Assembly (NCBI GenBank): GCA_023426125.1
Contig: JAFABI010000002.1
Span: 68,395 to 132,394 of the forward strand
DNA from: Bacillota bacterium
GTDB taxonomy: Bacteria; Bacillota; Clostridia; Acetivibrionales; DTU013
Direction: 5' to 3'
Length of the DNA: 64,000 nt
The position numbers and the translations under genes were made by a program. This document shows, in pieces, positions 18,157 through 26,497 of this stretch; within the stretch, counting starts at the first letter, position 1, and the number at the start of each line of letters is the position of its first letter. The notes below the pieces were generated by a model. That model did not search any database. It was given only the letters and a program-made list of their open reading frames with translations, and was not told where the DNA came from.

Positions 18157-18291
18157 CGAGACGACAAAAATATCCCCCACCTTTATTAAGGAGAAGGGAC
18201 ACACCTCTGCAAGCAGAGGGGCTCTGGGGATGAGGAATGTCCCTTTTTGAATAGGCGGGTACCGAATTGGGTTTCAGGCGGTGAGTATATC
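18154..18291 (-). repeat. GGTACC-centred repeat, copy 1, with a nested hairpin
   Basis: Shares CCCCCACCT and GGCGGGTACCGAATTGG...TTTCAGGCGGTGA with the copy at 62545-62620. Here about 65 extra bases are nested inside, bounded by GGGACA and TGTCCC and followed by TTTTT, which can act as a terminator. It begins at the stop codon of the DUF4330 gene. Confidence 0.75.
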
Positions 18292-18356
18292 TCCCGCCCC
18301 GGATGCATGGGCGAGCAGCAAGCTTTAGCTTGCGACCAGCCTCGTTGAAACTCCGC

Positions 18357-18413
18357 TGCGGTAAGGAAATTTGTCTACAACCGACAAATTTCCTTTGAAT
18401 TAGGTCGTTATAA
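18357..18413 (+). repeat. AAATTT hairpin repeat, copy 2
   Basis: GGAAATTTGTC pairs with GACAAATTTCC (18365-18392), followed by TTTGAATTAGGTCGTTATAA. It ends just before the GGAG of the next gene. Copies lie at 10529 (reverse) and 42139. Confidence 0.8.
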
Positions 18414-18424
18414 GGAGAAGCTAA

Positions 18425-19957
18425 TTGCATACGATTCTTTCAGACAGCTGGTTTTTAAGAACTGCAGCAAGACTGTACAACTGGATACGAGGCATAGGGA
18501 AGGATAGCTTTTTTATGCATATGGCCGGCAGTATTCTTAAATTTGCCGGACGGTCCCTGAATTCAAGCGCATTTGTGCAAATCATCTCAAGGAAAGGCTA
18601 TCTGTCCGGCGCCTGGGAAAGTTGTCTCATAAAAAGCATCCTTGCAGGACTGTTGACGCTGCCTGAAAAAATATGCCGGAGGATATATGGCAAAATCGAA
18701 GGCCATTTTCGGGAAAGCATTGCCTACAAAGCCTTGCGTATGGTGGTAAACAATCTTCATATACTAACGGCGGCCATGCTTTTTGTCTCACTGGCGGCGC
18801 CTTTTACATGGAATAACCTTTATGCCGCCGTTGCGCTGGTTATCCTTACGTTTCTGCTGTTTCTCAAACCCGCGATTACAGGGGAGGCAGGCATAAATAC
18901 GGGAATAATCAGCTTCTATCTTGCGGTGTTTGCATTGGCTGTTACTGCGGCCCAGGTTTTTTCAACATCGCCGGGAGACAGCCTGAGATTTTTTATATTC
19001 TATGCCGATGGCTTTATGCTGCTCCTGCTTATAGGCTCCATCAGAACAACTGCTCAATTGCGGAGTGTTATCGAAATCGTACTTTTCGGGATTACCGTTA
19101 CCGGGCTGTTGGGCATATGGGCAGCCATGACAGGGGTTCCTGTAAATCCGTCGCTAACCGACACTGCGGCAAATCCGGATATGCCGGGAAGGGTATACGC
19201 AACCATAAAAAATACCAATGATTATGCAGAATCGCTCATTGTCCTGCTGCCCTTCTATTTAGCCGTAGTGCTGTACTCAGGATCCTGGAAGAAAAAGCTT
19301 TTATTCATTGCATTGGCGGTTCCTTCCTTTGTGGCGCTGATGCTGACCTATGCAAGGACATCCTGGATAGGCTTTGCCTTCGGGATCCTGATATTCGTAT
19401 TCTTTGCCGGCAGGAGATTTCTGCTTCCTGTTGTCCTGCTGGGCCTGCTCAGCATACCGCTGATGCCTCAAAGCATCGTAAACAGGGTTGCTACCATTGT
19501 GACAGGAGATTCTTCCATCGAATACAGATTCAAAATACTCCGAACAGTACTTCCGGTGTTAAAGGATTATTGGCTAACCGGGATAGGCCTGGGTACGGAT
19601 GTTTTCCGGGAGGTAATTGCCAAATACCCTCTTTACACCGATGGCAATATACCGCCCCATAGCCATAATATAGTGTTGCATGTATGGATAGAAAGCGGGA
19701 TTATCGGTATTCTTTCTTTTCTTGGCTGGATCCTGCACCTGTTTAAAACCGGAATAAGAAATTTAAGGGAGCAAACGGATAAGACCTTAAAATACGTGAC
19801 GATTGCTTCCATCTCTTCCATAGCCGGCGCGATTGCAGCAGGCATGGCGGAATACATCTGGCACGAACACAGGGTCATGCTGCTCTTCTGGACAGTGTCA
19901 GGTATTCTGATAAGCGCCATACTGCAGGGAAGAAAGGTTGAAGGGGTTCAAGCATAA
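18425..19957 (+). CDS. O-antigen ligase / Wzy-like polymerase family membrane protein
   Basis: A 510-residue integral membrane protein with about ten or more helices after a 110-residue N-terminal region. The long periplasmic-type loop and ARTSWIGFAFG, followed by GIGLGTDVFREVI and PPHSHNIVLHVWIESG, match the Wzy_C domain of O-antigen ligases and polymerases. In a Gram-positive cell it probably polymerises or attaches a surface polysaccharide. It starts at TTG 18425 after AAGGAG. The preceding DUF4330 pair is likely functionally linked. Confidence 0.87.
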   Translation: MHTILSDSWFLRTAARLYNWIRGIGKDSFFMHMAGSILKFAGRSLNSSAFVQIISRKGYLSGAWESCLIKSILAGLLTLPEKICRRIYGKIEGHFRESIAYKALRMVVNNLHILTAAMLFVSLAAPFTWNNLYAAVALVILTFLLFLKPAITGEAGINTGIISFYLAVFALAVTAAQVFSTSPGDSLRFFIFYADGFMLLLLIGSIRTTAQLRSVIEIVLFGITVTGLLGIWAAMTGVPVNPSLTDTAANPDMPGRVYATIKNTNDYAESLIVLLPFYLAVVLYSGSWKKKLLFIALAVPSFVALMLTYARTSWIGFAFGILIFVFFAGRRFLLPVVLLGLLSIPLMPQSIVNRVATIVTGDSSIEYRFKILRTVLPVLKDYWLTGIGLGTDVFREVIAKYPLYTDGNIPPHSHNIVLHVWIESGIIGILSFLGWILHLFKTGIRNLREQTDKTLKYVTIASISSIAGAIAAGMAEYIWHEHRVMLLFWTVSGILISAILQGRKVEGVQA

Positions 19958-19966
19958 ATCAATCAT

Positions 19967-20037
19967 GTCATCGCGAGGGTCGCTTCCGGCGATCTCATCA
20001 CCATTCCATGAGATGGCTTCGTCGTTGCGCTCCCTTA
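19967..20037 (+). repeat. TCATTGCGAG-family repeat, copy 3
   Basis: Begins TGTCATCGCGAGGGTCGCTT and contains GATCTCATC with the inverse GAGATGGCTTCGTCGTTGCG, giving an imperfect hairpin. Confidence 0.65.
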
Positions 20038-20077
20038 CAATTTGTCACGTGCGGGCGCACCATGTGGAAACTCGTTT

Positions 20078-20153
20078 GCAGGGGCGGTCATTGGCCGTCC
20101 GGCAGCTGTTTGACGTAGACTGCATTTGCGGACGCGCAATGCGCGCCCCTACA
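20078..20153. repeat. Composite two-palindrome element, copy 2
   Basis: Palindrome B (GGGGCGGTCATTGGCCGTCC) and palindrome A (GGACGCGCAATGCGCGCCCC) in the order opposite to copy 1. The spacer and flanks (GGCAGCTGTTTGACGTAGA; AGGAGTTTCACAGCAATGAC) are nearly identical to copy 3 at 41714 read in reverse. Confidence 0.85.
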
Positions 20154-20196
20154 GGATAGGAGTTTCACAGCAATGACAGGTATTGATAACTCCGGC

Positions 20197-21333
20197 TTAT
20201 CCCGCCTGCTTCAACGTGGGAAAATAATTCCCCGGAGATACATACTCCTTGCTCATACTATCCGCAACTGCCTTATAGGTAACATTCCCTTTAAACGTAT
20301 TCAGGCCCAGGAGCAGCGAGGGATTTTCGGCCAATGCTTTCTCCGGCCCCTTGTTTGCCAGCTCCAGAAGATATGGAAGTGTGACCCCGGCCAATGCGAA
20401 AGTGGAGGTCCTGGGGACGGCTCCCGGCATATTGGCCACCGAGTAATGGATGACGCCATGCTTTTCGTAGCTGGGGCGGTCATGGGTGGTGACCCTGTCC
20501 ACCGTCTCGATGGAGCCGCCCTGGTCAATTGCCACGTCTACGATGGCAGATCCTTTTTTCATGGTTTTTACCATTTCTTCCGATATGGTCCTGGGCGCTT
20601 TTGCGCCGGTAATCAATACGGCTCCCACCAGGAGATCGGCCTTTTTAACCATTTCAGCGGCACTGTATTCATTGTATATCAAGGTATTGATCCTGCCTGA
20701 AAACACATCATCCAGATAAGAGAGCCTGTTTTTGTTCACATCCATGACAGTAACCCTTGCTCCCATGCCGACAGCCATTTTTGCAGCGTTGGTCCCAACG
20801 ACTCCGCCGCCGATGATCAACACCTCCGCCGGCAGTACTCCGGGCACTCCACCCAGGAGAATCCCCGACCCTCCGTTGTATTTCTGCAGCATTGCAGCGC
20901 CCACCTGGATGGACATACGGCCTGCGACCTCGCTCATTGGCGCCAGCAGCGGCAGAGCGCCGTTGGCTGTTTGAATGGTTTCATAAGCGATCCCCGCCAC
21001 CTTGCTGTTGAGAAGCGCCTCTGTCAGAGACGGGTTGGGCGCCAGGTGAAGGTAGGTAAAAAGGGTTTGATTTTCCTTAAATAAGGTATACTCGCTTTCC
21101 AGAGGCTCCTTCACCTTTGCGATGATATCGGCGCCGTCGTAGATATCGGTGTTTTTATCAAGCAGTGCGGCTCCGGCGGCTGCGTATTCACTGTCTTCTA
21201 TGCCGCTGCCCGCCCCGGCATTTTTTTCTACAAGCACCTTATGGCCTGCCTTTACAAGAGCATGAACGCCTGCTGGCGTCAGTGCCACCCGGTTTTCATT
21301 GTTTTTGATTTCCTTTGGGACCCCAATAACCAT
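20197..21333 (-). CDS. ald: Alanine dehydrogenase
   Basis: NAD-dependent L-alanine dehydrogenase (378 residues), converting alanine to pyruvate and ammonia. The N-terminal catalytic motif VPKEIKNNENRVALTP is intact. The Rossmann fold reads GGGVVGTNAAKMAVGMGARV, and AIDQGGSIE and NMPGAVPRTST are conserved active-site regions. The start at 21333 is preferred over the upstream in-frame ATG because GAGGGAG lies just before it. An Lrp-type regulator is encoded upstream on the same strand and probably controls this gene. Confidence 0.95.
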   Translation of the reverse strand: MVIGVPKEIKNNENRVALTPAGVHALVKAGHKVLVEKNAGAGSGIEDSEYAAAGAALLDKNTDIYDGADIIAKVKEPLESEYTLFKENQTLFTYLHLAPNPSLTEALLNSKVAGIAYETIQTANGALPLLAPMSEVAGRMSIQVGAAMLQKYNGGSGILLGGVPGVLPAEVLIIGGGVVGTNAAKMAVGMGARVTVMDVNKNRLSYLDDVFSGRINTLIYNEYSAAEMVKKADLLVGAVLITGAKAPRTISEEMVKTMKKGSAIVDVAIDQGGSIETVDRVTTHDRPSYEKHGVIHYSVANMPGAVPRTSTFALAGVTLPYLLELANKGPEKALAENPSLLLGLNTFKGNVTYKAVADSMSKEYVSPGNYFPTLKQAG

Positions 21334-21647
21334 ATTAAATTCTCCCTCGCTAACTTTCATTAAAATTATGTATGCCTTTCTATATACCTTTTATAGCAGC
21401 AGCATTCCAGTCAGTCGTCATACCCATTCCGGAGCATTACTCCGGATACTCCGGGGACGGTTCTCAACTTGTAGCATGCCATCGAAGGCTATCCCGGGAA
21501 CTTACCGGGACTTATTGCATTGAAAAATTTGCTCTCTGATTTTCCGGAAATGCCGGCCGGCAACGGACTGCATTTCCGGACCTATGCGGAAAGTGAGAAT
21601 TTCACTGGTCCTTGGCGGCGCAGGAGAAAAAACCTCCCATGAACCGC
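21334..21647. other. Gap between lrp and ald with small inverted repeats
   Basis: Contains CCGGAG/CTCCGG around 21430-21446 and CCCGGG/CCGGG near 21490-21510, plus GGGGACGGTTCTC (21451-21463), which resembles the reverse complement of the AGAACCGTCCC sequence at 5174. No coding potential is seen. Likely holds the ald promoter region. Confidence 0.4.
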
Positions 21648-22094
21648 TTATTCCGGAGAAACTGAATAATTGTTCTTTACGGTGGATAGAACTACGATAG
21701 TTCGGGTCTTCTGGACACCCTGCAGGCTTTTTATCCTGTTCAGCAAGGCTTCCAGCGTAGCTGTATTTTCCGTAATGATTTTCAGCGAGTAGTCAAAATC
21801 TCCGGCGAGGTAATGGCATTCCAGGATCTCTTCCTCACCGTTGACAAATTCCACAAATTTGTCGGTAAACTTCGGCCTTTCCAAACTGACAAACATGATG
21901 GCCGTAAGATCCTTTCTTAAATGTGCCGGGTCGACAATCGCGGTATATTGCAGGATAATGCCCGACGCTTCCAGCTTTTTAAGCCTTTCGCTTACTGCCG
22001 GAACGGAGAGATTGACTTCGTTGCCAATCTCCGATGCCGTAATGCGGGCATTTTTTTGCAGCAGTTTTACAATTCGAATGTCCAGACTGTCCAT
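21648..22094 (-). CDS. Lrp/AsnC family transcriptional regulator
   Basis: A 148-residue regulator. The N-terminal winged helix-turn-helix (LDIRIVKLLQKNARITASEI, then PAVSERLKKLEASGII) is followed by a RAM/ACT-like effector domain (CHYLAGDFDYSLKIITENTA). Such proteins sense amino acids. Its position just upstream of ald, in the same direction, suggests alanine-responsive control of ald. The ATG follows AAGAGG. Confidence 0.9.
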   Translation of the reverse strand: MDSLDIRIVKLLQKNARITASEIGNEVNLSVPAVSERLKKLEASGIILQYTAIVDPAHLRKDLTAIMFVSLERPKFTDKFVEFVNGEEEILECHYLAGDFDYSLKIITENTATLEALLNRIKSLQGVQKTRTIVVLSTVKNNYSVSPE

Positions 22095-22262
22095 AGGTTA
22101 ACCTCTTCCGGAAGATTTTCCATAATTTAATTTTACAATAAAACGGTAATAATTTAAACATTTCGTTTGAATTCCAAAACAAATTTAACCGAAAAAGTGG
22201 AAATAGTTAAAATAATTAATAATAAAGGGGATATATAGCCGGCCGGAATTTAATAATTTAAG

Positions 22263-22373
22263 TACTGGCGAGTGGATAAAAGAGTACTGGGATCTAAAAT
22301 CGGCAACCTATCCTCAAAACGGGTACGGCAGATTATTGAAGGTATCCGGCTAGTGCTTTCACAAAGGGAATAA
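22263..22373 (+). pseudogene. MazF/PemK toxin C-terminal remnant
   Basis: A start-less frame of 36 codons ending in TAA reads VDKRVLGSKIGNLSSKRVRQ, then IIEGIRLVLS. This matches the final strand and helix of MazF/PemK-type mRNA interferases, where a xDKxRLxxKIG pattern is typical. The rest of the toxin and any antitoxin are missing. Confidence 0.45.
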
Positions 22374-22411
22374 AAAGGCTGCTTCTTATGGTGAGGAAAG
22401 ACATAAGCTGT

Positions 22412-22446
22412 CTAAAAAAAATTTAGAACCCCCCAAGCGGAGGGTT
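22412..22446 (-). terminator. Possible terminator of the Mrr-like gene
   Basis: On the minus strand AACCC and GGGTT form a stem, followed by TCTAAATTTTTTTT. Confidence 0.55.
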
Positions 22447-22500
22447 TGGGCCTTTTCAAGCATATTGGCGGAAAATAGGGAATACGGCATGCAAAAAGCC

Positions 22501-23010
22501 TCAAGAGATAGTTTGCCAGGCCGTATTCTTCTTTTGAACTTCCTTGAACATTGCCAGCAGCTGCTGTCCGGTGATGCATTCGATCACATTTTTGTGGCAA
22601 AACAGCCTGGTGCTGTGCTTGAATTCCCCCAGGGTAATCAGCATTCCCCTGTAGATTGAATTTGACCGCATGCATTTTTCCAGCTTCATTGCGGCTTCAC
22701 AGTCTACTTCATGGCTCAATGCCCGCCTCCAGATTTCAACAAACTTTCTATTGTCAAGGAGCAGGCCATTTCCTTCTTCTCCGCATTTATCCGTTATTTT
22801 TACAACGTAGCCTTTTCTTTTAAACACTTCCGCAGTGACATGGATAAAAACGTTAAAGGGGATATACTGCAGGTCTTCGATGGTATTTATGTTTTCCAGA
22901 AGCCTGTTGACCTTAATTTTAAAATATATGCTATAAATGATCACCAATGACCAGTATACGGTCATTGCAAAAAAAAGCAGCAGCAAATATGCAAAAAGCA
23001 TTCTAATCAC
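22501..23010 (-). CDS. Membrane-anchored Mrr-like nuclease-fold protein, probably inactive
   Basis: A 169-residue protein with one N-terminal membrane helix (about residues 4-28), a short linker, then a region resembling the Mrr/restriction-endonuclease fold: AEVFKRKGYVVKITDKCGEE, later GMLITLGEFKHSTRLFCHK and ITGQQLLAMF. In active members the metal-binding Asp and a Q/E-x-K pair lie at the strands that here read EEGNGLLL and VEIWRR, so key residues seem lost. Function is unknown; DNA or nucleotide binding at the membrane is possible. It starts at GTG 23010 or ATG 23001. Confidence 0.7.
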   Translation of the reverse strand: MIRMLFAYLLLLFFAMTVYWSLVIIYSIYFKIKVNRLLENINTIEDLQYIPFNVFIHVTAEVFKRKGYVVKITDKCGEEGNGLLLDNRKFVEIWRRALSHEVDCEAAMKLEKCMRSNSIYRGMLITLGEFKHSTRLFCHKNVIECITGQQLLAMFKEVQKKNTAWQTIS

Positions 23011-23181
23011 CCGTATTTATTTTACTTCCTAAATACGAATAAATACTTCCTTGATTTATTTACCATATTTCTATTATATAGAATATAGTTTCAAAATCCA
23101 ACTACCGCTAAAATTTTCCGCAAACGCAGTCTTGGAGCGCCAGTATTTGCAGAAAAAGCGGAAGTAATATTTTCAGCGCTT

Positions 23182-23868
23182 CTAAAGGACAACCGGAATT
23201 TTATTGCCCAGTTCCATTGAGTTTTCCCTGACTTCACAATCGTAAGCCAATATTTCAACGCCATTTTGGGACGCCTCCATCAATGCCCTGCTAAACTCCG
23301 GATCCATTAACCTGTTTGGCGTGAAATAATTTACGCCCTTCATTTGTATCAGGAAGAATATGCATCCTTTAAAGCCTGCCTTCACAGCCTCCGTCATTTC
23401 CCATACATGCCGGGCGCCCCTTACGGTGGGCGCATCGGGAAACAATGCCGCGCCGCCGGTTTCAAGGGTCACTCCTTTTACCTCGATAAACCCTTTGTTC
23501 GAGCTGTCTTCATAATAGATATCAAACCGTGAGCTGCCGAAGGTAACTTCCCGCTTCAGGTGCGTAACCGGGCCAAATTCCTCGATCCTGGCTCCTTTTA
23601 GCGCTTCTGCCACTGCCAGGTTCGGCGCCTGCGAGTCAATGTTGATTAACACATCGCCTTTATATACGGCGATGAGGGAGTAGGGAGTTTTTCTTCCGGG
23701 GCTCCTGCCCTGTTCCAGCAGGACGGTTGCTCCCGGCCTCAGTATTTCCCTGCACCTGCCGGTGTTTTTTACATGGACCGTCGTATCGACGCCATCCAGC
23801 AGGACATGTGCGACAAATCGGTTGGGCCTGCTGACAAATACAGCTTTCTTCAGGTTCTCGTAGGTCAT
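23182..23868 (-). CDS. sfsA: SfsA-family DNA/RNA-binding or nuclease protein
   Basis: A 228-residue SfsA homologue, first described as a sugar fermentation stimulation factor and later linked to nuclease activity. The N-terminal OB-like part (FVSRPNRFVAHVLLDG, VHVKNTGRCREIL) and the catalytic region (SRFDIYYED, GFIEVKGVTLE with the D-x-n-ExK pattern, FPDAPTVRGARHVWEM) are all present. The ATG at 23868 is preferred because GGAAAGG precedes it. Confidence 0.93.
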   Translation of the reverse strand: MTYENLKKAVFVSRPNRFVAHVLLDGVDTTVHVKNTGRCREILRPGATVLLEQGRSPGRKTPYSLIAVYKGDVLINIDSQAPNLAVAEALKGARIEEFGPVTHLKREVTFGSSRFDIYYEDSSNKGFIEVKGVTLETGGAALFPDAPTVRGARHVWEMTEAVKAGFKGCIFFLIQMKGVNYFTPNRLMDPEFSRALMEASQNGVEILAYDCEVRENSMELGNKIPVVL

Positions 23869-24027
23869 AAGTAGCCTTTCCCGGGTAAAGAATAAATGGT
23901 ATGATCTCATCTTGTTTCATAAATCATAAAATGTCAAGATAATTAGCTGAAAATTATAGTAATCATAGTTAAAGAAAAGTTATGATTTTGAGATTGTAGA
24001 AAATGTATAATCTTTCTATACTTAATA

Positions 24028-24036
24028 TGATATAAT
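24028..24036 (+). promoter_or_regulatory. Extended -10 promoter element
   Basis: TGATATAAT, the extended -10 form, lies 48 bases before the start of the AraC-type sensor gene. Another TATAAT lies at 24006. Confidence 0.45.
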
Positions 24037-24083
24037 ACCGGTAAACACGACATAAATCTTTGCATGTTGATGGGGGTATTCTA

Positions 24084-26426
24084 GTGCTTAATCTATTTAA
24101 AAGCAGATCACTTCTTTACAAATTATTTGCTTCTTATTTTATTATTTTTGTCATTCCCCTTGCAATAATGGCTTCTATGTTGTATAAAACCTCTGTCATT
24201 GACTTGATAAAGGAAATTGAAAACTCAAACCTGCACAAATTGACCCAGTTAAAAGACACCCTTGATATAAGGATGCAGGAACTGGAATACATAGCCTTGA
24301 AAATAAGCCTGGATCCTTATCTGACGCCTACGAGGATGTCAAGAAATGAATACAACATGATGGAAGGGATCGATAAAATCGGAATTTATAAAGCAAATAA
24401 TGCGTTTATCAATGAGTTGTATGTTTATTACAGAAACCTGGACAGTATATTTTCGCAATACGGAGTCATTTCCACCGGAGTTTTCGCCGAGAGAATCCAC
24501 GCTGTACGAAATGAAAAGACAGAGAATGAAACGCTGTATTATGATATCAGAACAATCGATGCCCCGACGATCGGGAATATGAAAGCAGCGTATATTCAGA
24601 TGGGCAATAACGATGTTGTAACGTATTATTACCCCGTTTCTTATATCAACGGCAAGCCTGAGGTGGTTGTTGCTTTTACAATTAAAAGGCCGGTATTCGA
24701 CAAAATGATACAGGATTTTCTTGGCGAGCTGCCGGGGAATGTATTTGTTTTGGACAGGGACAAGAACCTGATTGTGTCTGCAGCGAGTGATGATAACGAA
24801 TATTTCCGGGGCGTTCCCGCAATGCTGGAAGAACGTGGTTCACCCGGCATTTATAGTATCAGAGACGGCAATAAGGAGCTTTCCCTGATAAAGGTTGATT
24901 CCGACTACAACGGATGGAATTATGCCGTCACGCTGGAGACGTCCCGGTTATTTGAAAAAGCTGTATACATGAGGACGTTAATACTGCAGATAGCTTTATC
25001 TTTGCTGGCTTTCGGCGTTTTTATCATGATTTTGTTTGCAAGGACAAATTATAAACCGATAAACCGGTTATCAAGGTATGTCGGATTGCAATGGCCTCAG
25101 TCGGACAAACCCGGGCGTATGAATGAAATTGACCGGATAATGGAAGCGGTTACTACAGCCGTAGAGCAGAATAAAGATTTAAAGGATCAGATCGATTTTC
25201 AGCTGCCTTTGCTGGAGGAACAGGTGTTGACCAAGCTGCTGAAGGGCGAAATCAATAATGAGAAGCTGATGCTGCGCGTGATAGACTCCCTTCACATAAA
25301 ATTGGCAGGGCCTTATTATGTAGTGCTGGTAATAGGCAGATATCATACCGGCGACAGCGCGATATCAGGAAAATACAAAAACGAAGTGCTTTCGTTCATT
25401 AGCGGCCATTACGGCAAAGAGGGGATCATGTATCCGGTTGAATTGCTGCATACCGATGACATTGCTTTAATCGTGAACATGGAGGAATCAAACTGTACCA
25501 GGGAAAATATGGGGCGATTTATCAAAAAAATCATGCAGGCTGTCGAGCAGAGAAGCAGTAGGGAGATTATCATAGGCGTGGGAAAAATCTGCGAAAACAT
25601 AACACAGATTAACCGCTCTTTTGTTGAAGCGATGGCCGCCATTGAAAACAATCCGGCCCGCAGGAGTTCAAAAATTCTATACTTTGAAGATATCACCGTC
25701 CTGAAACAGCAGCAATGGTATCCGGCAGAGAGCCAGCTCTGCTTTATACAAGGCTTGAAACAGGGCGATTTATCCGTCGCAATGGAAGCGCTTCAGAATA
25801 TGACCGGTCATATGGCTGAAAAGAAAGAAGCTTTCCGGATGCTTGACGATATATGCTTTGATACGATAAACCTGATTATTAAGGCGCTTAGCGAGATAAA
25901 TATCCACGAGTTTGACGAGGATGTTGAGAAAATCAAGGAATTCACATCCCTTGGAGACTTCGGCAAAAGACTTGAAATACTTGCGTTTAAAATATGCAAT
26001 TACATAGAGGAAGGAAAGAGGATGAGCTCCAATCGTTTCTACAATCAAATCGTCGAATACATCAATTCGGAATTTGACGATGCCGGCCTGAGTCTGGAAG
26101 CCATTTCAGACAAATTTAATATTTCCGTTTATTATTTGAGCAGGGTTTTCAAGGAGAAAATGGGGCTCAATTATACCGAATATATAACAAAGCTGAGAAT
26201 GGAAAAAGCACGGGAGCTTTTGAAAAACACCGATATTACGTTGAAAGCCCTGGTAACAAGTCTGGGTTACACGGATCTGCCGTGCTTCATGCGGAAATTT
26301 AAAAAGATTGAAGGAATAACACCGGGCGAGTACAGAAGAATTCACAGCAAAAAAGACCAGGACAAAAAAAGCAAACCGCAGCAAAGCGGCCCAATAAGCA
26401 AAGAAAGCAAACCTCAACAAAAATGA
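24084..26426 (+). CDS. Membrane-bound AraC-type transcriptional regulator
   Basis: A 780-residue one-component sensor regulator. A first helix (about residues 13-33) and a second near 305-325 enclose an extracellular sensing domain. The cytoplasmic part ends in an AraC-type double helix-turn-helix (ISDKFNISVYYLSRVFKEKM and LKALVTSLGYTDLPCFMRKF). Such proteins sense sugars outside and activate Lpl-type transporters, and the LplB/LplC/LplA homologues follow directly. The C-terminal tail is Lys/Gln-rich (KKDQDKKSKPQQ). GTG 24084 is preferred because GGGGG lies just upstream. One codon, Cys in place of a usual small or polar residue in recognition helix 2, is unremarkable. Confidence 0.9.
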   Translation: MLNLFKSRSLLYKLFASYFIIFVIPLAIMASMLYKTSVIDLIKEIENSNLHKLTQLKDTLDIRMQELEYIALKISLDPYLTPTRMSRNEYNMMEGIDKIGIYKANNAFINELYVYYRNLDSIFSQYGVISTGVFAERIHAVRNEKTENETLYYDIRTIDAPTIGNMKAAYIQMGNNDVVTYYYPVSYINGKPEVVVAFTIKRPVFDKMIQDFLGELPGNVFVLDRDKNLIVSAASDDNEYFRGVPAMLEERGSPGIYSIRDGNKELSLIKVDSDYNGWNYAVTLETSRLFEKAVYMRTLILQIALSLLAFGVFIMILFARTNYKPINRLSRYVGLQWPQSDKPGRMNEIDRIMEAVTTAVEQNKDLKDQIDFQLPLLEEQVLTKLLKGEINNEKLMLRVIDSLHIKLAGPYYVVLVIGRYHTGDSAISGKYKNEVLSFISGHYGKEGIMYPVELLHTDDIALIVNMEESNCTRENMGRFIKKIMQAVEQRSSREIIIGVGKICENITQINRSFVEAMAAIENNPARRSSKILYFEDITVLKQQQWYPAESQLCFIQGLKQGDLSVAMEALQNMTGHMAEKKEAFRMLDDICFDTINLIIKALSEINIHEFDEDVEKIKEFTSLGDFGKRLEILAFKICNYIEEGKRMSSNRFYNQIVEYINSEFDDAGLSLEAISDKFNISVYYLSRVFKEKMGLNYTEYITKLRMEKARELLKNTDITLKALVTSLGYTDLPCFMRKFKKIEGITPGEYRRIHSKKDQDKKSKPQQSGPISKESKPQQK

Positions 26427-26433
26427 CAAATTT

Positions 26434-26467
26434 ACAAATAACACTGCTATGTTAACATGTTATTTGT
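26434..26467 (+). promoter_or_regulatory. Palindrome between the regulator and the permease genes
   Basis: ACAAATAACA (26434-26443) is the exact inverse of TGTTATTTGT (26458-26467), with a 14-base loop. No T run follows, so an operator for the adjacent regulator or an RNA hairpin are both possible. Confidence 0.5.
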
Positions 26468-26497
26468 CAAATCGTTTTCTGTTGAGGGGGTAAATAT

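Noticed and set aside
20173..20700. Plus-strand frame antisense to ald
   Set aside because: Shadow frame; ald has complete conserved motifs.
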